DNA of 10,018 nt from DASVFB01 sp036380275 (GTDB taxonomy: Bacteria > Actinomycetota > Thermoleophilia > Gaiellales > Gaiellaceae). Shown here in pieces: positions 1 through 5,847 of this stretch. The notes beneath the pieces were generated by a model, which saw nothing but the letters and a program-made list of their open reading frames with translations, was not told the origin of the DNA and ran no database searches. The translations under genes were made by a program, and so were the position numbers. The DNA lies in assembly GCA_036380275.1 (NCBI GenBank), contig DASVFB010000046.1, positions 1 through 10,018 on the forward strand. Reading direction: 5' to 3'. Position 1 is the first letter of the stretch, and each line of letters opens with the position of its first letter.

Positions 1-1
1 C

Positions 2-22
2 TTCTTCAAGCCCGTCGACTAG
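2..22 (+). CDS. Possible 3' end of an upstream gene
   Basis: Reading from base 2 gives Phe-Phe-Lys-Pro-Val-Asp followed by TAG at 20-22. A strong hairpin follows 15 bases later, as expected after the end of a gene. Only six codons are visible, so the product cannot be identified and the reading frame itself is a guess. Confidence 0.3.
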   Translation, partial: FFKPVD

Positions 23-37
23 TAACGCTCATCGCAA

Positions 38-67
38 CGAGTGGCCCGCCTCAGCGCGGGCCACTCG
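38..67 (+). terminator. Perfect 12-bp hairpin, probable terminator
   Basis: The arms CGAGTGGCCCGC (38-49) and GCGGGCCACTCG (56-67) are perfect inverted repeats around a 6-nt loop. There is no T-tract afterwards, which is common for terminators of high-GC bacteria. It lies between a possible upstream stop at 20-22 and the ettA remnant starting at 91, so it may end the upstream transcript. A regulatory hairpin in the leader of the ettA remnant is the alternative. Confidence 0.5.
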
Positions 68-90
68 CGCGCGCTGATTAATGTGCCCGC

Positions 91-551
91 GTGGCCGAGT
101 ACGTCTACTCCATGTACCGGGCGAACAAGTTCTACGGCCCGGACCGTCAGGTCCTGGCGGACATCTCGCTCTCGTTCATCCACGGCGCGAAGATCGGCGT
201 CCTCGGACCGAACGGGGCCGGGAAGTCGACGTTGCTGCGGACCATGGCCGGCCGTGAGGAGACGTCGAGCCAACGTCCTGCTCCTAGACGAGCCTACGAC
301 GACCTCGACGTCGATACGCTCCGCGCGCTCGAGGACGCGCTGCTCGATTTCGCCGGCTGCGCGGTCGTCATCACCCACGACCGCTACTTCCTCGACCGCG
401 TGGCAACGCACATCCTCGCCTTCGAGGGCGACTCGCAGGTGACGTGGTTCGAGGGCACGTGGGCGCGTACGCCGACTGGGTCACCGCGACGCGCGGGGCC
501 GAGGCGCTGGAGCCGCATCGGGTCAAGTACAAGCCGCTCGTCCGCATGTAG
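91..551 (+). pseudogene. ettA: Decayed remnant of ABC-F ATPase EttA
   Basis: EttA is an ABC-F protein of about 555 residues that binds the ribosomal E site and throttles translation initiation according to ATP/ADP. Here only the two ends remain. From GTG 91, residues 1-57 are intact EttA N-terminus, including the Walker A motif GPNGAGKS (residues 39-46). The sequence then jumps, around 253-274, to the second ATPase domain (ANVLLLDEPT, in another frame), so roughly 400 residues are missing. A one-base deletion after the Walker B region (near 290-296) shifts into the frame reading DLDVDTLRALEDALLDFAG, with the switch histidine in ITHDR. A second one-base deletion near 460-465 shifts again; the new frame ends in PHRVKYKPLVRM and TAG at 549-551, the expected EttA C-terminus. 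No functional ATPase can be made. The fragments are still highly recognisable, so decay is recent or the lesions are assembly errors. The next gene starts 8 bases after the stop. Confidence 0.85.
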
Positions 552-559
552 ACGAGCTT

Positions 560-970
560 GTGGCACGATCAGCGATCGTGGACACGAGTCGGATCTCTGC
601 GTTTCTTGATTTTGCCGAGCTTCCTCAGGCGGAGCTCGACGACCTCGCGACTGCCGTAACCGAGGTCGACGTGCGAGCCGCTGACACGATCGTCGAGCTC
701 GACGACTACGGAACCGCCGTCTACTTCATCGAAGAGGGAGCAGCCCAGGTCCTGACCGACCACGGCGAGGAAGTCGAGACTCTCGGCCCCGGCGACACGT
801 TCGGCGAGATCGCGCTCCTCCTGACGGGCCAGCGGACGGCCACGGTCGTCGCACGCACGCCGATGCGGCTCCTCTCGCTCGCTGGTCAGGACTTCGAGCG
901 CATCCGAGCGCGTGTGCCCAAGCTCGAAGATTCGCTGCGCCGCCTCGGCGTCGACCGCGCGCGCCGGTAG
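560..970 (+). CDS. Stand-alone cyclic nucleotide-binding domain protein
   Basis: This 136-residue cytoplasmic protein is essentially one CRP/Fnr-type cyclic-nucleotide-binding beta-barrel with flanking helices. The N-terminal helical part (FLDFAELPQAELDDLA, residues 15-30) leads into the barrel. The phosphate-binding cassette is clear: GDTFGEIALLL (78-88), then QRTATVVA (91-98). Glu83 and Arg92 match the ribose- and phosphate-contacting Glu and Arg of CRP, so nucleotide binding is plausible. There is no helix-turn-helix, kinase, channel or transporter domain, so it would act through a partner. The GTG start at 560 lacks a clear Shine-Dalgarno sequence and lies 8 bases after the ettA-remnant stop, suggesting it was once co-transcribed with ettA. 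Ligand and partner cannot be read from the sequence. A second protein of this type lies at 9393-9767. Confidence 0.85.
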   Translation: MARSAIVDTSRISAFLDFAELPQAELDDLATAVTEVDVRAADTIVELDDYGTAVYFIEEGAAQVLTDHGEEVETLGPGDTFGEIALLLTGQRTATVVARTPMRLLSLAGQDFERIRARVPKLEDSLRRLGVDRARR

Positions 971-1004
971 ACGCAATCTGCTTGTCTAACCGAGCTGACA
1001 CGAC

Positions 1005-1011
1005 AAGGAGG
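1005..1011 (+). promoter_or_regulatory. Strong Shine-Dalgarno site
   Basis: AAGGAGG lies 5 nt before the ATG at 1017. It is the clearest ribosome binding site in the window, where most genes start without one, and it fixes the start of the following gene and suggests high expression. Confidence 0.85.
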
Positions 1012-1016
1012 CGCAC

Positions 1017-1454
1017 ATGACGACCAAGAACGACTTCGACGCCGAGCAGTGGAAGCTGGTCGCGGAGGGACCGGTCACCGCCGGGATGATCGTGCTCGGC
1101 GCGGAAGGCGGCGGGACGTTCCGCGAGACCTACGCGCTCGCGCGGGCGTACGCCGACGCGCGCAAGCAGCACGGCGAGAGCGAGTTGCTCGACGAGATCG
1201 TTTCCGCCAAGCCCGAGTTCGACCGGCACCGCTACAAGTCGCACGAGGAACTGAGCGAGAAGGGCGCGGCGCGGATCGCGGACGCGGTTGCGCTGCTCGG
1301 CGAGAAGGCGACACCCGAAGAGCTCGCCGACTACAAGGAATTCGTCGTCACGCTCGCGTCGGCGGTCGCGTCCGCGCACAAGGAGCACGGCCAGCAGATC
1401 AGCCCGGCCGAGCAGGCGGCGCTCGACGAGATTCGCGCGCGACTCGGGAGCTAA
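1017..1454 (+). CDS. Conserved-looking helical protein of unknown function
   Basis: This is a 145-residue soluble protein that I do not recognise. It has no signal peptide, membrane segment or cysteine. The sequence looks almost entirely helical and is rich in Glu, Ala and Lys. A Gly-rich stretch (GMIVLGAEGGGTFRETYALA, residues 23-42) is followed by charged helices and a C-terminal segment ISPAEQAALDEIRARL that resembles helix ends of TerB-like domains, a weak similarity only. The ATG is fixed by an AAGGAGG site 5 nt upstream. The gene lies 46 bases after the cyclic-nucleotide-binding gene and ends in TAA that overlaps the stop codon of the opposing DUF2269 gene. Coding is well supported by the ribosome binding site and codon pattern; function is unknown. 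Confidence 0.85.
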   Translation: MTTKNDFDAEQWKLVAEGPVTAGMIVLGAEGGGTFRETYALARAYADARKQHGESELLDEIVSAKPEFDRHRYKSHEELSEKGAARIADAVALLGEKATPEELADYKEFVVTLASAVASAHKEHGQQISPAEQAALDEIRARLGS

Positions 1455-2032
1455 GTAAAGAAGGGCTTCGCGACCATGTCGGCCGCGATCAAGAGCACGA
1501 ACACGACGTCCGCGCGCGCGACCGAGATCACCCGGTTCAGCCGCGCCCTCACCTCCGGATCCTCGGGCCCCTTCGTCTCGATGAGCTTCGCGAGCCGTCC
1601 ACCTTCGGGGCCGAGGAAGGCGGCGCCGACGACGAAAGACACGCCCCAGCCGACGAGGCCGAAGAGCGTCCAGAAGTGGTCGTAGCCCCAGCCGCCCTTG
1701 TGCATGAGCACGAAGCCCATCGCGAGGACGAGCAGCGACGCCGGGACGAAGACGCGCGTGCTGAGCCACTCGGCCTGCCTACCGATCTGGAGCAGCTGGC
1801 CGTAGTCCTTCGCACGCTGCGCCTGCCACGCGAGGACGCTGATCATCGTCCCGCCGCCGAGCCAGACGATCGCGGCGAGCACGTGGATCGACTCGAAGAC
1901 GAGGTACCAGTTCGTCTTCGAGAAGAAGAGGACGAGGAGGGCGAGCCCTGCGATCGGCCCGAGGATCCCGAGCCACTCGAGCGCCGTCCGGTGGCTTTCT
2001 GCGGGAGCCCGCGTTGTCGTGTCCTGGGTCAT
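1451..2032 (-). CDS. DUF2269-family integral membrane protein
   Basis: This 193-residue polytopic membrane protein matches predicted integral membrane proteins of the DUF2269 family. Five hydrophobic segments are visible at about residues 19-37, 45-68, 95-112, 120-142 and 172-189. The core motif is FESIHVLAAIVWLGGGTMIS (46-65), with His50 in a membrane helix and a basic loop (QAQRAKDYGQL) after it. The family has no firmly assigned function; a buried histidine is compatible with a cofactor, but nothing shows this. The ATG at 2032 has no Shine-Dalgarno sequence and lies 31 bases after the stop of the GT-C-like membrane protein, so it is probably the last gene of the sigma-factor operon. Its TAG overlaps the TAA of the convergent gene at 1017-1454. 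Confidence 0.85.
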   Translation of the reverse strand: MTQDTTTRAPAESHRTALEWLGILGPIAGLALLVLFFSKTNWYLVFESIHVLAAIVWLGGGTMISVLAWQAQRAKDYGQLLQIGRQAEWLSTRVFVPASLLVLAMGFVLMHKGGWGYDHFWTLFGLVGWGVSFVVGAAFLGPEGGRLAKLIETKGPEDPEVRARLNRVISVARADVVFVLLIAADMVAKPFFT

Positions 2033-2063
2033 GGCGACAGTGAACCCGAATTCGGAACAGGCT

Positions 2064-3644
2064 TCAAGGTCGGTTCGTCCAGACCTTCACCTGCCCGTCC
2101 CGCGCAAGCAAGCGGAAGCCGTGCCCGCGCAACGCGGCCTGCGCCCGCTCGAGGCATCGCGGGTAGAAGCTCTCGTAGAACCCGTCGTGGACTGCCACGT
2201 AGCGGATGCCCAGCCGGGCCACGTCCCGGGACCAGGTCCCGCACGTGAGAGGCTGGAGGCGCCGCGCCGTCCTGAACGCCGGCCGGGGCACGGTCGTCGA
2301 GTAGCCGGCCGGGCGCTGCCGCTGCGCGGCCATGTCGTAATAGAGGTACGTGCTGTTCAGTTGCACGTCCGGAAGGAAGACAGGAAGCTCGAGAAGACGC
2401 CCCGGATGAGCATCGCGCAGTGCGGCGTACGCCGCGTTTCCTTCATCGGCGCGCGCCGCGTGGTAGAGGCGGACGTGCAGGTCGACCGCCACGAGCACGA
2501 GCGCGAGGGCAACGAGCCACGGCCGTGCGCGTGCGAACGCGAACGCGACGAGCGCCGCGACCGCGAGGCACGCGAGCGGCAGCAGCCTCTCCGGCACGCG
2601 CGCGACCTTCAACCCAGGGACGACGTGGCGCGCCAGGCTGTATGTGGGCAGGTGCGTGCCGAGCGCGATCACGACGGGAACGACGACCGCTGCGACAAGC
2701 AGCGCGGCGAGGGCGTAGCGGCGGTCGCGAAGGAGCAACGCGAGCCCGACGAGCGCGAGCAGCGGCGTCAGCCAGCCGAGGAAGACGAACGTCTCGCCGC
2801 TGCCGTGGCGCGAAACGAACCCGACCCATTCCGCCGAGTAGCGGCCGACCTCCGCGAGTGACCGCCCGTGCTCGTGCAGTGAGCCGCGAATCGCGTAGTA
2901 GTGCACGAGCCCGGCCGCGGCGACGGCAAACACCGTCCCCGGCACAGCGTCGAGCCAGCCGCGCCCGCGCACGAACGCATACGCGACGAAGAACGGGACG
3001 GCGCCCACGGCGAGGCTGACCTGCCCCGACAGCGGGATCGCCGCGATCGCTGCGCCGGCGAGGAACGGCCGCCGCTTCTCGAGCGCGAACAACGAGAGCG
3101 GCAGGAAGAGCGAGATCGGCCCGAGCAGGTGCCCGGTGCTCTGCCCGACGCGATACGGCGCGAGGGCGAAGGCAAGGCCGCCGACGAGCGCCGCGCCGCG
3201 GGGCAGCCCGAGCGAGCGCAGCCACGCGCAGGTCGCGCCGCCCGCTCCGACGTAGGCGAGCAGCGTGAAGAGGTTCCACGCGAGCACGGCCCCGAAGACC
3301 GCGAAGAGCGGCCAGTAGGGGAGGCCGAAGACGAGCCCCTGGAAGTTCACGCGTGGCGACAGCTCGGGCCGGAAGCTGTACGAGTCGTGCCAGAAGGCGT
3401 TCGCGTGCTCGAGTTGGTGACCGAAGAGCCAGAGGTTCCACCCCGTCTGCAGGTGGTCTCCCGGCGCCGCCTCGCCCACCGACGACGCCCGCTCGGCGAG
3501 GAAGTGCGTCCGTAGGTGCTCGATCGCCGGCCACGTCGCGAGCAGTCCTGCGACCAGGTAGAGCGCGGCGGCTAGTGCGGCAAAGCCCGTGCGGCTCGAA
3601 GCAGCTCGTCGAAGTCGGGCACCTCGTCCGTCTTGTACCGCCAT
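2064..3644 (-). CDS. Polytopic GT-C-like membrane protein (putative glycosyltransferase)
   Basis: This is a 526-residue protein with about ten or more hydrophobic segments. The layout is that of GT-C membrane glycosyltransferase-like proteins: a first helix near residues 21-40, then an extracytoplasmic loop with GDHLQTGWNLWLFGHQ (62-77), whose Asp63 sits where GT-C enzymes carry a catalytic or metal-binding Asp. It is followed by FRPELSP, a series of helices, the AFALAPYR motif common in this group, and a soluble C-terminal part (about 405-526). Such enzymes use polyprenyl-phosphate sugars; donor and acceptor here are unknown. The ATG at 3644 is the only evident start before the first helix and lies 73 bases inside the peroxiredoxin gene, so translation may be coupled. 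DUF2269 follows 31 bases later. The membrane call is firm; transferase activity is inferred. Confidence 0.8.
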   Translation of the reverse strand: MAVQDGRGARLRRAASSRTGFAALAAALYLVAGLLATWPAIEHLRTHFLAERASSVGEAAPGDHLQTGWNLWLFGHQLEHANAFWHDSYSFRPELSPRVNFQGLVFGLPYWPLFAVFGAVLAWNLFTLLAYVGAGGATCAWLRSLGLPRGAALVGGLAFALAPYRVGQSTGHLLGPISLFLPLSLFALEKRRPFLAGAAIAAIPLSGQVSLAVGAVPFFVAYAFVRGRGWLDAVPGTVFAVAAAGLVHYYAIRGSLHEHGRSLAEVGRYSAEWVGFVSRHGSGETFVFLGWLTPLLALVGLALLLRDRRYALAALLVAAVVVPVVIALGTHLPTYSLARHVVPGLKVARVPERLLPLACLAVAALVAFAFARARPWLVALALVLVAVDLHVRLYHAARADEGNAAYAALRDAHPGRLLELPVFLPDVQLNSTYLYYDMAAQRQRPAGYSTTVPRPAFRTARRLQPLTCGTWSRDVARLGIRYVAVHDGFYESFYPRCLERAQAALRGHGFRLLARDGQVKVWTNRP

Positions 3645-4039
3645 GCACCGCGGACCGTACCGCCGCTGTCGACGAGGAACGCCGAGCGCCGCGCGACGTC
3701 GCGCAAGCTACGGAACTCGAACGCGATGTCGAACGCGTGCACCGCGTCGGCGTTCCAGTCCGAGAGCAGCGGGAAGTTGAGATCGAGCGTCTGCGACCAC
3801 GCGATGTGCGTCCACGGCGAGTCGCGCGAGACGCCGAAGACGCGGACGCCGGCTTCCTCGAACTCCGGGCTCCTGTCACGCAGGAGCTCCATCTCGTCAG
3901 TTCAGGTCGAAGACCAGTCGAAGAGGTAGAAGACGAGCAGGATCGGCCCGTCCGCAGCGAGCTCGGCAAACGTCGTCTCGTCGCCGGGAGCACGCTGGAC
4001 AGCGGCCGCCGGGATCTGGTCGCCGACTTCGAGGCTCAC
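3572..4039 (-). CDS. Selenocysteine-containing peroxiredoxin (AhpC/TSA family), TGA recoded
   Basis: Read from GTG at 4039, this is a 155-residue thioredoxin-fold peroxiredoxin with one in-frame TGA (3904-3902) at residue 46. The N-terminus VSLEVGDQIPAAAV is the usual family opening, followed by ILLVFYLFDWSST (33-45), the TGA, then TDEMELL. The TGA falls exactly on the peroxidatic Cys of the (T/S)xxC-T-x-E active site; Ser43 takes the Thr position. The conserved Arg appears in RRSAFLVD, and FGVSRDSPW is also typical. The protein contains no cysteine, so a selenocysteine would be its only redox residue (1-Sec type, no resolving residue). Expected activity is reduction of peroxides with thiols. 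The GTG overlaps the propeller gene's TAG by one base, and a SECIS-like hairpin follows the TGA. Starting at the internal ATG 3892 would remove the active site. A nonsense mutation is the alternative, but coding is intact on both sides. Confidence 0.88.
3866..3891 (-). promoter_or_regulatory. Bacterial SECIS-like hairpin
   Basis: In the mRNA the arms GCTCCTG (3887-3881) and CAGGAGC (3875-3869) form a perfect 7-bp stem with a 5-nt loop CGTGA (3880-3876). A bulged A (3888) precedes two more G-C pairs and one G-T pair. The loop starts 21 nt after the TGA, inside the 16-37 nt range described for bacterial SECIS elements, and has a G among its first two loop bases, the feature required for SelB recognition. 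The element lies within coding sequence, as bacterial SECIS elements do. Confidence 0.75.
3902..3904 (-). other. In-frame TGA, proposed selenocysteine codon
   Basis: The codon lies between ACC (Thr45) and ACT (Thr47) in the peroxiredoxin frame. It replaces the peroxidatic Cys codon TGC/TGT, from which it differs by one base. Confidence 0.85.
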
Positions 4040-5184
4040 TAGTCGATGCTAACCGTCCAGCCCGCGAGGCCCGGGAACGTGCGGGAGCGGAACTGGCGCG
4101 ATACGTTCGACACCGCGTCGAGCTTCGGCATGCCGCCGACGCGGATGAAGACGAGTTGGTCGGCGGCGGGCCAGCCGATCGCGAGCCAGTCGCCGTCGGG
4201 TGACCAGACGGCATCGCTCAGCGCAGGAGCGCCGGTGAACAGCGGGCGCCTGGGGAAGCGGAGCGTGTCGGCGTCGATGAGCAAGACCTGCGGCCCGGCG
4301 GTCAGCGCGAAACGATGTGAGCCGGGCGCGAAGGCCGCGGCTCCCGCGACGCCGGGCGTCGGCGTACGGCCGACGACGCGTCCCGACGCGGAGTACACGC
4401 TCACGCTGTGGTCTCCGAGCACGAGCAGGCGTGCGCTGTCATCAGACCACGTCAAGGCGCGGATCCCATTCGCCTCCGGCGGCGTCTGCCAAAGGAGCGT
4501 TCGCGCATCGGCATCGACGACACGCACGAGGCCTCCCGGGCCGACGTACGCGACCTGGTGCGTTCCGGGCCGCCAGGCGGGCGCGACGCTCGAGCTCGCC
4601 GGGCCGATCGCGCGGTCGTTCGTCCCGTCGCCGGCGATCACGCGCAGCGTCGAGCCGGCGAGGTAGGCGATCCGAAAGCCCTCGAAAGACCAGCGCGGCA
4701 AGGCGGCGCGTCGTTTGTTCGGCTTCTCCCAGCGCACTTTTCCGTTCGGCTCGAGCGCAACGAGGTCACGTGCGTTCAGCACGCCTGCGACGAAGAGGCC
4801 GTGCGGCGACCACGCAGCGTCGCGGTACGGTCCGAGCCGGCGCCGCGAGCCGTCCTGCTGCACGACCCACGCGGCACGCGGCGACTGGACGAGTAGCCGG
4901 CCCGGCGCCGGGAGCCGCACGAGCTCGCGCTGCGCGTTGCGAACGCCCGCGACCTTCTCGCGGCCGACGGCGTCGCGGATCGAGTTGACCACGGACCGCC
5001 CGGGCGGCGTGACGGCGGCCGCGACGATCGCGACGACCGCCGCGGTGAGCGCGAGCGAACGCACGTGGCGGCGCGGCCACGAGACGGGCCGGCGCTCGAG
5101 ATAGGCGGCGCGCACGACCTCCCACGTGCGTCGGCGCGCGTCGTACTCGCCGGGAATCTCGACTCGCTGCAGCTCGCGCTTCAC
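4039..5184 (-). CDS. Membrane-anchored six-blade beta-propeller, candidate anti-sigma/sensor
   Basis: This 381-residue protein has a cytoplasmic N-terminus (about 1-40, basic), one membrane helix (about 42-59) and an extracytoplasmic WD40/TolB-like propeller. Blade motifs recur about every 40 residues: AWSPHG (124), RWSFEG (164), AWRPGT (203), TWSDDS (245), AFAPGS (284) and VWSPDG (326), giving six blades. There is no cysteine, so it is not a zinc-binding (ZAS) anti-sigma factor. The GTG start overlaps the sigma-factor stop as GTGA, implying translational coupling. In ECF operons the gene directly after the sigma factor often encodes its membrane-bound regulator, and the topology fits that role. 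This is inference; a sigma-binding motif in the short cytoplasmic tail is not recognisable. Its TAG shares a base with the start of the peroxiredoxin gene. Confidence 0.8.
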   Translation of the reverse strand: MKRELQRVEIPGEYDARRRTWEVVRAAYLERRPVSWPRRHVRSLALTAAVVAIVAAAVTPPGRSVVNSIRDAVGREKVAGVRNAQRELVRLPAPGRLLVQSPRAAWVVQQDGSRRRLGPYRDAAWSPHGLFVAGVLNARDLVALEPNGKVRWEKPNKRRAALPRWSFEGFRIAYLAGSTLRVIAGDGTNDRAIGPASSSVAPAWRPGTHQVAYVGPGGLVRVVDADARTLLWQTPPEANGIRALTWSDDSARLLVLGDHSVSVYSASGRVVGRTPTPGVAGAAAFAPGSHRFALTAGPQVLLIDADTLRFPRRPLFTGAPALSDAVWSPDGDWLAIGWPAADQLVFIRVGGMPKLDAVSNVSRQFRSRTFPGLAGWTVSID

Positions 5185-5675
5185 TCGAGCCGCTCCTTCA
5201 GCTTGTCGAGACCGCGGCGGAGGCGCGAGTTGACGGTGCCCCGCGGCAGGTCGAGCAGGTCGGCGATCTCGCCCGGCGTGTACTCGAGGAGGTAGCGGAG
5301 CACGATCACGGCGCGGTGGTCCGGGTCGAGCGACGCGAGCGCAGGCAGCATCCGCTCGTCGGGCTCGACCCGTTCGGGCGCGGCGACGTCCTGCTCCTCA
5401 GCCTCGGCCCGCAGCTTCGCCGCGCGTGCCCAGTCGATCGCACGGTTGACGGCGATCCGGTGGAGCCACGGGCCGAAAGGCCGCCGGCGGTCGAAGCGGT
5501 CGAGGTTGCGCACGGCGGCGAGAAACGCCTCTTGCGCGATGTCCTCGGCTGCGGCGGCGTCGTGGACGATGAGGTATGCGGCGCGGTAGGCCCTCGACCA
5601 GTGCTCGCGGAAGAGGGCCTCGAGATCCGAGACCGATCCACGCTGCGCACCGCGAATCCACGCGCGCTCCGCCAC
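5181..5675 (-). CDS. ECF-family RNA polymerase sigma factor
   Basis: This 164-residue protein has the two-domain ECF (sigma-70 group 4) layout. Region 2 spans about residues 18-85, with DIAQEAFLAAVRN (45-57) and FGPWLHRIAVNRAIDWAR (67-84). A variable acidic linker follows, then region 4 at about 112-162, with LDPDHRAVIVLRYLLEYTPG and the helix-turn-helix EIADLLDLPRGTVNSRLRRG (136-155). It would direct RNA polymerase to a dedicated promoter set, usually including its own. The start is GTG at 5675 with no clear Shine-Dalgarno sequence. It is the first gene of a minus-strand run with the propeller, peroxiredoxin and two membrane proteins. The upstream region 5676-5768 should hold the promoter, but I could not assign a convincing GGAAC/CGTC pair. 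Confidence 0.93.
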   Translation of the reverse strand: MAERAWIRGAQRGSVSDLEALFREHWSRAYRAAYLIVHDAAAAEDIAQEAFLAAVRNLDRFDRRRPFGPWLHRIAVNRAIDWARAAKLRAEAEEQDVAAPERVEPDERMLPALASLDPDHRAVIVLRYLLEYTPGEIADLLDLPRGTVNSRLRRGLDKLKERLE

Positions 5676-5768
5676 CCGCCGACTCTACGACGGAAAGTTC
5701 GCATCAGGTCCATACGGCTCCGGCGGGCGTCGAGGTCCCGCACGCGTCCCCTCGAGGCCAGCCCACCC

Positions 5769-5804
5769 GGGACATCTCCAAGGGACAGTCCCTGAGAGAT
5801 GTCC
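5769..5804. repeat. REP-like nested palindrome, unit 1
   Basis: Outer arms GGACATCTC (5770-5778) and GAGATGTCC (5796-5804) enclose AGGGACAGTCCCT (5781-5793), which is itself palindromic. The result is a 9-bp stem, a 2x2 internal loop and an inner 5-bp stem. It lies in the gap between the ybdK stop and the sigma-factor start and could also act as a terminator for ybdK, which is transcribed towards it. Confidence 0.6.
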
Positions 5805-5814
5805 GAAGCACACC

Positions 5815-5837
5815 TGTCCGAGGGACAGTCCCTGGGA
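5815..5837. repeat. REP-like palindrome, unit 2
   Basis: The same 13-mer AGGGACAGTCCCT recurs at 5821-5833, exactly 40 bases after the first copy. TGTCC at 5815-5819 can pair with GGACA (5823-5827), giving alternative folds. It starts 11 bases from the ybdK stop codon. Confidence 0.55.
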
Positions 5838-5847
5838 GGAGGCTTGT

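Noticed and set aside
3572..3892. Peroxiredoxin starting at the internal ATG 3892
   Set aside because: This start removes the first beta strands and the whole peroxidatic active site. The upstream sequence in the same frame is clearly peroxiredoxin, interrupted only by the TGA.
2443..3993. 516-codon minus-strand frame overlapping the GT-C-like gene
   Set aside because: It is an Arg/Ser-rich shadow of the peroxiredoxin and membrane-protein genes, with no hydrophobic pattern or motif.
5676..5768. Autoregulated ECF promoter upstream of the sigma factor
   Set aside because: A GGACC-like and a CGTC-like element exist on the minus strand, but only about 14 bases separate them, too close for a normal ECF promoter.
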